Below are positions 1 to 7,055 of a stretch of 10,360 nucleotides of DNA, piece after piece. This DNA is from Acetobacterium sp. Lineage in GTDB: Bacteria > Bacillota > Clostridia > Eubacteriales > Eubacteriaceae. The stretch lies in assembly GCA_022013395.1 (NCBI GenBank), contig JAKLQL010000449.1:1-10360 (forward strand). The letters are read 5' to 3'. A program made the position numbers and the translations under genes. The notes beneath the pieces are model-generated. The model did no database searches. It was not told the origin of the DNA and saw nothing but the letters and a program-made list of their open reading frames with translations. Each line of letters begins with the position of its first letter. Within the stretch, counting starts at the first letter, position 1.

Positions 1-251
1 ATTCCGGCCGGTGTTTCCGTTTTATTGGTCAGCATTAGCTCAGCGGTTTTATGATCTTTGTAATAAAGACCCTTGCCACTGATCATTTCAGAAAACACTA
101 CCCCGACGCCAAATTCTTTAGCAATCAGTCGAAAGGGCAGATTGGTGTAACCAGCCATCGGCCCTAAAAAAAGAGGGGTTTCAATGGAAACAGCCCCTAT
201 TTTCAGCACCTTATTTTTTTTTACATTTGATAATGATAAGTCGTTATTCAT
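1..251 (-). CDS. dus: tRNA-dihydrouridine synthase, N-terminal part (cut by window edge)
   Basis: Dus enzymes use FMN and NADPH to reduce specific uridines in tRNA to dihydrouridine. Only the first 83 codons are in the window; the rest lies beyond the left edge. The ATG at 249-251 is preceded by an AGGAT ribosome site with about 6 bases of spacing. After about 20 variable residues comes the FMN-barrel start of the family: an LGPMAG segment followed by YTNLPFR (residues 29-41), then the SEMISGK segment (54-60), matching the usual APMAGVTD...R and TEMVSA motifs. It begins 12 bases after the coaX stop, so it is very likely in the same transcript. Dus next to coaX is a common Clostridia arrangement. 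The DusB type is likely from lineage, but the substrate position cannot be decided from this fragment. Confidence 0.9.
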   Translation of the reverse strand, partial: MNNDLSLSNVKKNKVLKIGAVSIETPLFLGPMAGYTNLPFRLIAKEFGVGVVFSEMISGKGLYYKDHKTAELMLTNKTETPAG

Positions 252-263
252 TGTTTATCCTGA

Positions 264-1034
264 TTATCTGAAATTTTTGTCATGGATTATTTTTAACCCT
301 TTCAGTGAAAGCTGGGGGTCATAGACATTGATGGTTTTGGTTTCCTGATAAAAGAGGCGACCATAACCACCGGTTGCTACCACCTTCATGTCTTGATAGC
401 CCGTTTCCTTTTTGATCTGTTCAATGATATATTCAACCTGACCAATATACCCATAAACCAAGCCGGCCTGCATACTGGTCACCGTGTCTTTGGCCAAAAT
501 TGACGCCGGTTTTTTAATTTCGATATTCGGCAACTTCGCGGCATTTTTCCACAGCGCATCAATGGAAATCTGAATGCCGGGGGTGGTGACGGCTGCTGCA
601 AACGCACCCTCTTTAGTAACATAGTCGAAAGTCGTCGCCGTACCAAAATCGGTGACAATCACCGGTCCGCCATAAATACTGTAGGCCGCCACGGCATCGA
701 CAATTCGATCAGCCCCAACTTCAGAAGGATCTGAAGTATTAATGGACATCCCCGTTTTGATCCCCGGTCCCACTACCATCGGCTCCACGCCAATATATTT
801 TTTTATCCCATTGGTAAGTGAGTACATAATGTTAGGCACCACCGAAGCAATAATGACGCTGCTGACCGCTTCCACTGAGATATCCGAATTCCTGAAAAAG
901 GATTTAATTAAAACCCCATACTCGTCAGAAGTTCGGGGTGTTTTTGTCACAAATCGCCATGAATATGGAATCTCATCTCCGATCAGCACTGCCAGTTCTG
1001 TATTTGTATTTCCAACATCAATCCCTAAAATCAT
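264..1034 (-). CDS. coaX: Type III pantothenate kinase CoaX
   Basis: CoaX phosphorylates pantothenate with ATP in the cytoplasm, the first step of coenzyme A synthesis. The 256-residue length is typical. It carries the ASKHA-fold signatures: DVGNTN at residues 6-11 (phosphate loop), GADR at 107-110 with the expected catalytic aspartate D109, DFGTATT at 129-135, a PGI segment near 152-154, dAL...AAKLP at 159-169, and TGGYG at 221-225. The usual glycine pair before the PGI segment is AA here, a mild variation. Type III enzymes are known to escape CoA feedback and to need a monovalent cation. The ATG has a strong AGGGGGA ribosome site that overlaps the stop codon of the upstream thioesterase gene, so the two are probably translationally coupled. 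The dus gene follows after 12 bases. Confidence 0.96.
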   Translation of the reverse strand: MILGIDVGNTNTELAVLIGDEIPYSWRFVTKTPRTSDEYGVLIKSFFRNSDISVEAVSSVIIASVVPNIMYSLTNGIKKYIGVEPMVVGPGIKTGMSINTSDPSEVGADRIVDAVAAYSIYGGPVIVTDFGTATTFDYVTKEGAFAAAVTTPGIQISIDALWKNAAKLPNIEIKKPASILAKDTVTSMQAGLVYGYIGQVEYIIEQIKKETGYQDMKVVATGGYGRLFYQETKTINVYDPQLSLKGLKIIHDKNFR

Positions 1035-1042
1035 GTTTCCCC

Positions 1043-1444
1043 CTAAAGACTAGTTTCCAGCTTTTTTAAAACCTTCTCGTTGAATCGAGCTTTGTCCACA
1101 ATAACGCGTTGGTGGATGGCTTCGCCAATTTTTTCGACGGCATCCCAGGCATCGATATCAAAATTCAATGTTCGTTTTTCGATCGATACCAACGTCGCTT
1201 TGATCTGGATTTCCATGCCTACCGGAGAAGCTGCCATGTGCTTTAATTCGATAAAAGTACCAACCGTCGTATTCTCCACCGATTGGTTTCCTTCTACCCC
1301 TGCAAAGGCGGTATTCTCCATCCAAGCCACCAATTGCGGGGTTGCCAATACTTCTTCGCCGCCGCTGCCTAAGGCTAATGCGGTGTCTTCTTTATTAACA
1401 ATGAACTTCTTTTCGTAGCAAGTTCCAACTTTTAATTCTTCCAT
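1043..1444 (-). CDS. FlK-like hot-dog fold acyl-CoA thioesterase
   Basis: This 133-residue protein is a single hot-dog domain of the family that includes the fluoroacetyl-CoA thioesterase FlK. The FlK triad Thr42/Glu50/His76 corresponds to T35, E43 and H69 here at a constant offset of seven. The FlK substrate-pocket residues Gly69 and Arg120 correspond to G62 and R113 at the same offset (FlK numbering from memory). The segment before T35, which in FlK carries the Phe36 lid, is about six residues shorter, so specificity for fluoroacetyl-CoA is unlikely; the true substrate is unknown. An upstream in-frame ATG at 1456 would add four residues, but it lies in the GGAGGA ribosome site of the ATG at 1444, which is therefore chosen. 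The gene sits behind the ftsH terminator and directly before coaX, which suggests but does not prove a role in acyl-CoA or CoA balance. Confidence 0.85.
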   Translation of the reverse strand: MEELKVGTCYEKKFIVNKEDTALALGSGGEEVLATPQLVAWMENTAFAGVEGNQSVENTTVGTFIELKHMAASPVGMEIQIKATLVSIEKRTLNFDIDAWDAVEKIGEAIHQRVIVDKARFNEKVLKKLETSL

Positions 1445-1448
1445 GGTA

Positions 1449-1454
1449 TCCTCC
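1449..1454 (-). promoter_or_regulatory. Ribosome binding site that fixes the thioesterase start
   Basis: GGAGGA lies 4 bases before the ATG at 1442-1444. The alternative in-frame ATG at 1454-1456 overlaps the first G of this site and has only AT-rich sequence upstream, with no ribosome site of its own. Confidence 0.8.
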
Positions 1455-1480
1455 ATTTTATTCTGATTCGATTTTATCTT

Positions 1481-1486
1481 ATTATA
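1481..1486 (-). promoter_or_regulatory. Possible -10 element for the thioesterase-coaX-dus group
   Basis: An exact TATAAT occurs on the minus strand in the short AT-rich stretch between the ftsH terminator and the thioesterase gene. No acceptable -35 box is present at 16-18 bases, and the surrounding sequence is so AT-rich that chance is a real possibility. A promoter is expected here because the terminator just upstream should separate the group from ftsH. Confidence 0.3.
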
Positions 1487-1500
1487 TTATTTATTATCTT

Positions 1501-1529
1501 AAAAAAAGCCGTTATATTAACGGCTTTTT
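1501..1529 (-). terminator. Intrinsic terminator after ftsH
   Basis: A perfect 12-bp inverted repeat (1503-1514 with 1518-1529) has a 3-base loop. On the minus strand the stem core AGCCGTTA is followed by a run of seven T residues. It starts 11 bases after the ftsH stop codon. Its symmetric A/T flanks would also let it work on the plus strand, but no plus-strand gene is seen nearby. Confidence 0.92.
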
Positions 1530-1540
1530 ATTTATACTAT

Positions 1541-3385
1541 TTATTCAATTTCAGCTTCGATCTCAACTTCAACCATTTTTTCTGCTTCTGGTTGTTCTTC
1601 AAACAAGGCTCTGAATTCCTCGCCGGTTACTGTTTTATCACGAAGTAATCGGGTGGCGATTTCTTCAAGCTTTTCCTGATGCGTTTCCAGAATCGAGCAG
1701 GCGCGTTCAAAGGCATTTTCCACAATCGTTCGGATTTCCTTATCAATCACCGCAGCAACTTCTTCACTGTAATTACGCGATCTTCCCAAATCCCGGCCCA
1801 GGAATACTTCACCGCTGTCTGGATGTCCAAAGGTCATCGGTCCGAGATGTTCACTCATACCCCATTCTGTTACCATGCTTCTGGCAATATGGGTGGCGCG
1901 CTCAATATCGTTGCTGGCACCAGTACAGATATCATCCAGTGCTATTTTTTCAGCTGCCCGTCCACCGAGCAGACCACAAATATTTTCCAATAATTTGTTC
2001 TTGCTGACATGCTGACTATCATTATCTGGTAAAGACAAGGTGTAGCCTGCCGCCATTCCCCGAGGAATAATCGAGATTTCATGAACCGAGTCGCACAGGG
2101 GCAGTAAGTGCATGACAATCGCATGTCCGGCTTCATGATAAGCAGTGATGTGTAAATCATCTTCATTGACAACCTTGCTTTTCTTTTCAGGACCGGCAAT
2201 AACCCGTTTAATCGCTTCTTCCAGTTCAATCATGGTAATCACTTTTCCATTATGTCGGGCTGTCAGCAGCGCTGCTTCGTTCATCAAGTTTTCCAGATCT
2301 GCTCCGGTAAAACCTGGTGTTCCTTTTGCAATGGTCGCTAAATCCACGGTGGTATCCAATGGCTTGTCTTTTTTGTGAACATTGAGAATTTCTTCCCGGC
2401 CTTTTACATCCGGTACGCCAACCGTAACCTGACGGTCAAATCGACCCGGTCTTAGCAAGGCAGGATCCAGAATATCCGGGCGGTTGGTGGCCGCAATAAT
2501 AATAATGCCTTCATTAACACCAAAACCATCCATTTCAACCAATAACTGATTCAGGGTTTGTTCCCGTTCATCATGTCCGCCGCCAAGGCCTGCGCCTCGA
2601 TGACGGCCTACTGCATCAATTTCATCAATGAAAATAATACAAGGGGCATTTTTCTTGGCATTTTCAAAAAGATCTCGAACTCGGGAAGCCCCGACACCAA
2701 CAAACATTTCGACAAAATCCGAACCACTGATGGTGAAAAATGGTACTGCCGCTTCTCCGGCGACTGCTCTTGCCAGCAACGTTTTCCCAGTTCCCGGCGG
2801 TCCGACCAAAAGAATCCCTTTTGGTATCCGGGCACCCAGTTTTCGATAACGATCCGGAGCTTTTAAAAAGTCAACGACCTCTTCCAGTTCTTCCTTTTCC
2901 TCATCGGCGCCAGCCACGTTTTTAAACGTGACCTTGGTTTCTCCTTCAACATGAAGCTTGGCCCGACTTTTTCCGAAGGACATCACCTTTCCGCCGCCGC
3001 CTCCAGCCTGTTGGCTAAAGACCAGGAAAAACACCACCATTAATACGATCAACACCACCGATGGAATCAATGAAATCCACCAGGAATCCTGCTGCTTCGT
3101 AATCGTTACCTTTACATCATTCTGTAAAATATATGGTGTTACCTGTTCATCAATTACATATTGTGGTACCACAGCCTCAAATGCTTCGCCGCTTCGTAAA
3201 ACGCCTTTTACATTCGAATTGTTTATTTCAATCTCTGCGACCTGATTATTGTTAAGCTCAGTGAGCAGTTCACTATAAACAATGGTTTTAACCTCTTCTT
3301 TCATGGGGTTTAAAAAGGTTACTGCAACAATAATGATTAATAGAATTACTAAATAAAACCCAATCATCTTAAGGTACTTATTCAA
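1541..3385 (-). CDS. ftsH: ATP-dependent zinc metalloprotease FtsH
   Basis: FtsH is a membrane-anchored hexameric AAA+ protease that removes damaged membrane proteins and short-lived regulators. The 614-residue protein shows the full layout: a membrane segment at about 6-25, an extracytoplasmic domain to about 102, a second membrane segment at 104-124, then a glycine-rich linker. The AAA module has Walker A GPPGTGKT (195-202), the pore FVG (228-230), Walker B IIFIDEID (250-257) and the second region of homology ending in RPGRFDR (312-318). The zinc site HEAGH is at 417-421, with the third ligand D493. The C-terminus is acidic. The start is a TTG placed 9 bases after a GAGGAG ribosome site; no in-frame ATG is nearby until codon 7. 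It follows hpt by 48 bases with no terminator between them and ends at a strong terminator. Confidence 0.98.
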   Translation of the reverse strand: MNKYLKMIGFYLVILLIIIVAVTFLNPMKEEVKTIVYSELLTELNNNQVAEIEINNSNVKGVLRSGEAFEAVVPQYVIDEQVTPYILQNDVKVTITKQQDSWWISLIPSVVLIVLMVVFFLVFSQQAGGGGGKVMSFGKSRAKLHVEGETKVTFKNVAGADEEKEELEEVVDFLKAPDRYRKLGARIPKGILLVGPPGTGKTLLARAVAGEAAVPFFTISGSDFVEMFVGVGASRVRDLFENAKKNAPCIIFIDEIDAVGRHRGAGLGGGHDEREQTLNQLLVEMDGFGVNEGIIIIAATNRPDILDPALLRPGRFDRQVTVGVPDVKGREEILNVHKKDKPLDTTVDLATIAKGTPGFTGADLENLMNEAALLTARHNGKVITMIELEEAIKRVIAGPEKKSKVVNEDDLHITAYHEAGHAIVMHLLPLCDSVHEISIIPRGMAAGYTLSLPDNDSQHVSKNKLLENICGLLGGRAAEKIALDDICTGASNDIERATHIARSMVTEWGMSEHLGPMTFGHPDSGEVFLGRDLGRSRNYSEEVAAVIDKEIRTIVENAFERACSILETHQEKLEEIATRLLRDKTVTGEEFRALFEEQPEAEKMVEVEIEAEIE

Positions 3386-3394
3386 AAAACATCA

Positions 3395-3400
3395 CTCCTC
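3395..3400 (-). promoter_or_regulatory. Ribosome binding site supporting the TTG start of ftsH
   Basis: GAGGAG lies 9 bases before the TTG at 3383-3385. An ATG only 2 bases after this site (3390-3392) is in another frame and opens a four-codon frame that stops inside ftsH, so it does not give the protein. Confidence 0.7.
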
Positions 3401-3433
3401 TCAATTTCGTATTTTTTCTTTTCATAGTCCAAA

Positions 3434-3970
3434 TTATTCATATATTTCTCTTTTTAAAATGCCGATAAATGGTAGGTTCCGATATTTTTGATCATAATCC
3501 AAACCATAACCTACCACAAATTCATTCGGTATTTCAAAACCAATATAGTCTGCAACAACCCGTTGTTCCCGACGTTCCGGTTTATCGAGTAGCGAACATA
3601 CCTTGACATCAGCCGCTCCCAGGCTTTCGAAACGGTTTAATAAATATTTCAGGGTATTTCCGGTATCGACAATATCTTCCACTAACAAAATACTCCGACC
3701 TTTAACATCCATGGATAAGTCAGCCTCAAGCTCAATCACCCCGGAGCTTTGGGCTTTGGCACCATAGCTGGAGGCTTTTAAAAAATCAAGCTCAATGGGA
3801 ATTGGAATCTTTCTGATCAGATCGGCCATAAAAACCGAAGATCCTTTTAAAATACCGATTAAAATGGGGTATTTACCTCTGTAATCATTGGTAATCTTTT
3901 CTCCAAGCTCAGAGACACGTTTTTCCAATGCCTTTTCATCAACCAAAATTTCCTGAATATCGGCTATCAC
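3434..3970 (-). CDS. hpt: Hypoxanthine phosphoribosyltransferase
   Basis: Hpt salvages hypoxanthine (and usually guanine) with PRPP to form IMP or GMP in the cytoplasm. The 178-residue length is typical. Visible signatures are GILKGSSVFMADL (39-51, pyrophosphate loop), the SSYG flexible loop motif (67-70), the PRPP-binding VEDIVDTGNTL (97-107) and the C-terminal base-binding stretch VVGYGLDYDQKYRNLPFIG. The start is GTG with an AGGAG ribosome site 6 bases upstream. The first 32 bases overlap the 3' end of tilS in a different reading frame, so translation is probably coupled. Neighbouring tilS-hpt-ftsH is conserved in Firmicutes. In B. subtilis, HprT and TilS are reported to act together on ftsH expression, and some Firmicutes carry a fused TilS-HprT. 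Confidence 0.97.
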   Translation of the reverse strand: MIADIQEILVDEKALEKRVSELGEKITNDYRGKYPILIGILKGSSVFMADLIRKIPIPIELDFLKASSYGAKAQSSGVIELEADLSMDVKGRSILLVEDIVDTGNTLKYLLNRFESLGAADVKVCSLLDKPERREQRVVADYIGFEIPNEFVVGYGLDYDQKYRNLPFIGILKREIYE

Positions 3971-5384
3971 ACTTTTCTCCTAACATAAGGTAAGTTACCC
4001 TAATTATATTTTTTGTATCATCATCTGCCAGGTAGCGCTGGTTTATGGCATAGCCCATGATCCACAATACCTCGGCATCGGTCACTAAAAGAGGGATTGT
4101 ATCTCTTTGACTACGATCGATTTTTTTATCGATCAGATACTTTTTAATGGTTTTTTTTCCCGCTACACCGGTTGGATAAAAATAATCACCGGACTGTCGG
4201 CTGCGCAAAACCAATATGCTCTTTATTTTATCATAATCAAAATATTTTTCACTATGATTTTCCAATTCTTTGGAAAAAAGATACCTTTTTTTTCTAAATT
4301 CATCCTGGGTGACAAACTTTGTCTCGAATATCAATCGCTCTTTAGCAAAAATATAGGTTTTGCCTGGCAGTATCATCTTAGGGGTTATTCCCACACCCGC
4401 GATTTTTTGTTTTTCTGTCACCATAATCCGGTCGTAACGCCGGATTATTTGGATATCATTCGGAAAGTGGATTTCCCATATCGTTTTATCGCTCTTTAGT
4501 AAACTATAAAAAGCAGTGATATGATTGTACTCAATTTCCTTTAAACTACCCTTAAATTTAAAAATAGACCGTCGCAATAATTCTTTCTGAACCACTGGTG
4601 CTTCGCTTAACCATGAATGGCGATCGATCAACACCATGTTTGTTTTTGAGGACAGGATGCGATCTTCAATCTGATCCACATACTTCTCAAAAAATGCTTC
4701 ATATTCATTGGCAATTTTGGTAAATTCATTAAAATGGGCTTCGGCTCTGGGGTTGATTTCTAAAATCATCGGCATAATATCTAAACGAATCTTGTTTCTT
4801 GTATAGTCGCGCTGGAAATTCGTAGCATCAGTGCGAAACGCTAGATTATGTATTTCACAATAATCCAGAATTTCTTTTTTCTCCAGACAAAGAAACGGTC
4901 GGATATATAAATTATCCCGGCTGGATTTAATCCCAGACACGCCCTTTACCCCGGTACCGCGAATCAGCCGCATCAGCATCGTTTCAGCCTGATCATTGAT
5001 ATGGTGACCCATGGCAATACGATTATACCCATGGGCCTCGGCCATGGTAATAAAAAAATCATACCGTTCTTTGCGGCCCGCTTCTTCCACGGAAATTTTT
5101 TCGGTTTGGGAAATCTCTTGAATATTTCGTTGTCTTGAAAAAAAAGGAATTCCCCGATCCGTACAAAAACTTCTGACAAAGTCTTCATCAGCATCAGCAG
5201 CTTCCCCCCGAAGTCCGTGGTGGAGGTGAGCCACGCCAATTGAGATTTTAAAGGCGTCAGCATATTTGTCCAAAAAATACAATAAAGCCAGCGAATCTGC
5301 TCCACCGGATACGCCGATGAGAACATGATCGCCAGCCTCTAAAATTCTCTGTTCTTCAATATATTGAATTACTTTTTTCTCCAT
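3939..5384 (-). CDS. tilS: tRNA(Ile)-lysidine synthase TilS
   Basis: TilS attaches lysine to C34 of the CAU-anticodon tRNA-Ile2, changing its reading from AUG to AUA and its charging from Met to Ile; it is normally essential. The 481-residue protein has the PP-loop SGGADS (26-31), the AHLHHGLRGEAADADEDFV stretch (52-70), the GHHINDQAETMLMRLIRGTG stretch (126-145) and TRNKIR (195-200). The middle substrate-binding region is followed by the TilS C-terminal domain (about 391-453: R..GD.F.P.G..G.KKIKK, then a WIMG segment). The ATG has only a weak ribosome site (GGTG). The gene starts 60 bases after tRNA-Val with no terminator between, so it may be read from the tRNA promoter. Its end overlaps hpt by 32 bases. 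Confidence 0.97.
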   Translation of the reverse strand: MEKKVIQYIEEQRILEAGDHVLIGVSGGADSLALLYFLDKYADAFKISIGVAHLHHGLRGEAADADEDFVRSFCTDRGIPFFSRQRNIQEISQTEKISVEEAGRKERYDFFITMAEAHGYNRIAMGHHINDQAETMLMRLIRGTGVKGVSGIKSSRDNLYIRPFLCLEKKEILDYCEIHNLAFRTDATNFQRDYTRNKIRLDIMPMILEINPRAEAHFNEFTKIANEYEAFFEKYVDQIEDRILSSKTNMVLIDRHSWLSEAPVVQKELLRRSIFKFKGSLKEIEYNHITAFYSLLKSDKTIWEIHFPNDIQIIRRYDRIMVTEKQKIAGVGITPKMILPGKTYIFAKERLIFETKFVTQDEFRKKRYLFSKELENHSEKYFDYDKIKSILVLRSRQSGDYFYPTGVAGKKTIKKYLIDKKIDRSQRDTIPLLVTDAEVLWIMGYAINQRYLADDDTKNIIRVTYLMLGEKCDSRYSGNFG

Positions 5385-5444
5385 GGTTTCACCACTTCAA
5401 TAAAATTCTCTGATCTAACTTATCCAAACTCATTAAATAAAAAA

Positions 5445-5520
5445 TGGTGGTCGCAACAGGGCTCGAACCTGTGACCCCCTGCTTGTAAGGCAGGTGCTCT
5501 CCCAGCTGAGCTATGCGACC
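5445..5520 (-). tRNA. tRNA-Val(UAC)
   Basis: This 76-base tRNA folds as acceptor GGTCGCA/TGCGACC, D arm GCTC...GAGC, anticodon stem CCTGC/GCAGG with loop CTTACAA (anticodon UAC), and T arm ACAGG/CCTGT around TTCGAGC. Discriminator A and CCA are encoded. It is the last gene of the array; a T-rich run follows the CCA, but no separate hairpin is seen. Confidence 0.97.
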
Positions 5521-5566
5521 ACTAAAAATTAAAACTGGTATTCAATTGTGATATATACAATTTAAA

Positions 5567-5641
5567 TGGTGACCCCTAGGGGACTTGAACCCCTGTTACC
5601 GCCGTGAAAGGGCGGTGTCTTAACCGCTTGACCAAGGGGCC
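5567..5641 (-). tRNA. tRNA-Glu(UUC)
   Basis: This 75-base tRNA has acceptor GGCCCCT/AGGGGTC (one G-U pair), anticodon stem CCGCC/GGCGG with loop CTTTCAC (anticodon UUC), and T arm CAGGG/CCCTA-like pairing around TTCAAGT. The 3' end is ACCA, so CCA is encoded. It is the fourth gene of the array. Confidence 0.96.
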
Positions 5642-5661
5642 ACAGATTGTATATTTTTTTA

Positions 5662-5738
5662 TGGTAGCGGCGAACGGAGTCGAACCGCTGACACTACGGG
5701 TATGAACCGTATGCTCTAGCCAACTGAGCTACGCCGCC
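5662..5738 (-). tRNA. Elongator tRNA-Met(CAU)
   Basis: This 77-base tRNA has anticodon stem TACGG/CCGTA and loop TTCATAC (anticodon CAU). The acceptor GGCGGCG/CGCCGCT has a G1-U72 pair, and the body closely resembles known Firmicutes elongator Met tRNAs. It lacks the C1-A72 mismatch of the initiator, and its sequence differs from the usual tRNA-Ile2(CAU). CCA is encoded. Ile2 identity is a less likely alternative. Confidence 0.9.
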
Positions 5739-5759
5739 ATGAAAAAGGATTTGTATATT

Positions 5760-5836
<77 letters not shown>

Positions 5837-5870
5837 ATGTGATTAATTGAGCAAAATTAAATTTAAAAAG

Positions 5871-5958
5871 TGGTGCCGAGGACCGGAATCGAACCGGTAC
5901 GGTCGTTAGGACCGCAGGATTTTAAGTCCTGTGCGTCTGCCAGTTCCGCCACCCCGGC
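5871..5958 (-). tRNA. tRNA-Leu(UAA)
   Basis: This 88-base class II tRNA has acceptor GCCGGGG/CCTCGGC, anticodon stem CAGGA/TCCTG with loop CTTAAAA (anticodon UAA), and a long variable arm built from CGGTC/GACCG. The T arm is ACCGG/CCGGT around TTCGATT. CCA is encoded. It is the first gene of the array, about 30 bases after the predicted transcription start. Confidence 0.97.
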
Positions 5959-5972
5959 ACTTTTTCGTCTGT

Positions 5973-5988
5973 TCCCTTGCTCAAGGGA
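5973..5988 (-). other. Short hairpin in the tRNA operon leader
   Basis: TCCCTTG and CAAGGGA form a perfect inverted repeat separated by two bases (realistically a 6-bp stem with a four-base loop). It lies between the predicted transcription start and tRNA-Leu. No T run follows on the minus strand, so it is not a terminator. It may guide processing of the precursor. Confidence 0.55.
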
Positions 5989-5996
5989 CAAGTGTT

Positions 5997-6025
5997 ATTA
6001 TACGCCCATTCATACCTAATGTCAA
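5997..6025 (-). promoter_or_regulatory. Consensus vegetative promoter of the tRNA array
   Basis: On the minus strand TTGACA (6020-6025) and TATAAT (5997-6002) are both exact consensus hexamers, separated by exactly 17 bases. Transcription should begin near 5988-5991, just before the leader hairpin. A perfect promoter fits stable-RNA genes. It sits between the end of the Ppx/GppA gene and tRNA-Leu, so it makes the tRNAs, and perhaps tilS-hpt-ftsH, independent of the genes upstream. Confidence 0.93.
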
Positions 6026-6047
6026 GCTTTTTAGAAAAATTATTTTT

Positions 6048-7055
6048 TTATTCGTTTTTAATGACAAAACGGCGGTACGCAGCCCCTTCAAGGTTATCAT
6101 AATCACAGACAGTAAAAACAGTTTCGCCGGTTATTTTAAAAATATTTAAAAGTAAAAATGCCCCGGCCAGAATAATGTCAGCTCGTTTTGCTTCCAGACC
6201 CACAATATTTTGCCGTTCTTTGATGGTTTTACTGGCTAAACTGTCAATCATACGTTCCAGCTCGTCTTTTGTAATGGTGCTCTCATGAACCATCTCACTG
6301 CAATAGGTCTTCAACTCCTGTTTAATCGTTGAAAGGCTGGTCGCCGTTCCACCAATGCCAATGAGTTTATATGGCTTTGACGGCAAAAATCCATTGGTTC
6401 TTTTTTCAAATTCAGCATAAATGTTTTCATTCATCCGTTCCAGCTCCTGAAAAGTTGGTGGATCGGTGAATAGATATTCTTCGGTACAGCGGACACAACC
6501 AAGATTAATACTCATCATTCGTTTTATTTCGTTGTCTTCGCCATAAATAAATTCGGTACTGCCGCCGCCGATATCAAAAATAAGAATTTTTTCCTCAAAA
6601 CACTGAGATACGCCCACAAAACCCAACTCTGCTTCGGCTTCCCCGGAAATCACTTCGATTTCAAAGCCCAGCTTTTCTTTGACCGCGTCAAGATAGGCCT
6701 CGGTATTGTCGGCATCGCGCATGGCACTGGTGCCAAACAAATAAAATTCTTCCACCTCATAATCAGCGGCGATATTTTTATATTCTTCCAGCGCTTCCAT
6801 ATTCCGTTTTTCCGCATCAGGGTGAAGACGCCCGGTTTGGTTAACCCCCTGCCCCATCCGGGTGTAACGGACCGACTTATTCACGCGAACCAGTTTCCCC
6901 TGATCATTTCTAAAAATCAGCATCCGGGTAGAATTGGTTCCGATATCAATCACTGCCAGATGGTGTTTTTTAACCTTCTCTTTGATTTCAGCACCATCAA
7001 TGGTAATCCCATCAAGTTCTCGATTTTTAAGATTGTTTTCACATTTATTGTCCAA
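6048..7055 (-). CDS. Ppx/GppA family phosphatase (exopolyphosphatase-like)
   Basis: Ppx/GppA proteins are ASKHA-fold enzymes that hydrolyse polyphosphate or pppGpp. This 335-residue protein shows DIGTNSTRMLI (37-47), TSAMRDA (109-115), SGEAEAELGF (137-146), DIGGGSTE (161-168), IGGTATSL (234-241) and LEAKRADIILAG (287-298). It lacks the C-terminal HD domain of the long forms such as E. coli Ppx, so it is the short two-domain type. Which substrate it uses cannot be told from sequence. The start is uncertain: the TTG at 7053-7055 overlaps the divIC stop region by 11 bases, has no good ribosome site, and gives about 30 residues before the family core. No in-frame ATG occurs before the core. Coupled translation from divIC is the best explanation. 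No GC-rich terminator follows. Confidence 0.9.
   Translation of the reverse strand: MDNKCENNLKNRELDGITIDGAEIKEKVKKHHLAVIDIGTNSTRMLIFRNDQGKLVRVNKSVRYTRMGQGVNQTGRLHPDAEKRNMEALEEYKNIAADYEVEEFYLFGTSAMRDADNTEAYLDAVKEKLGFEIEVISGEAEAELGFVGVSQCFEEKILIFDIGGGSTEFIYGEDNEIKRMMSINLGCVRCTEEYLFTDPPTFQELERMNENIYAEFEKRTNGFLPSKPYKLIGIGGTATSLSTIKQELKTYCSEMVHESTITKDELERMIDSLASKTIKERQNIVGLEAKRADIILAGAFLLLNIFKITGETVFTVCDYDNLEGAAYRRFVIKNE

Noticed and set aside
742..1053. Plus-strand open frame of 103 codons opposite coaX
   Set aside because: It lies wholly antisense to a gene with clear family motifs, has no recognisable domain, and reads as the complement of coaX codons.
1942..2229. Minus-strand open frame in another phase inside ftsH
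   Set aside because: It is a shadow of the protease domain of ftsH, with no ribosome site and no family features.
4107..4499. Plus-strand open frame of 130 codons opposite tilS
   Set aside because: Rich in Phe and Ile as expected from the complement of AT-rich codons; the C-terminal TilS domain on the minus strand explains the region.
5544..5562. AATTGT/ACAATT inverted repeat between tRNA-Glu and tRNA-Val as a terminator
   Set aside because: The stem is six A/T-rich pairs with no adequate T run on the minus strand, and tRNA-Val follows immediately, so termination here is unlikely.
6026..6047. A/T-only hairpin after the Ppx/GppA gene as a terminator
   Set aside because: Runs of A and T can pair, but there is no GC core; the stability would be too low to call it a terminator.
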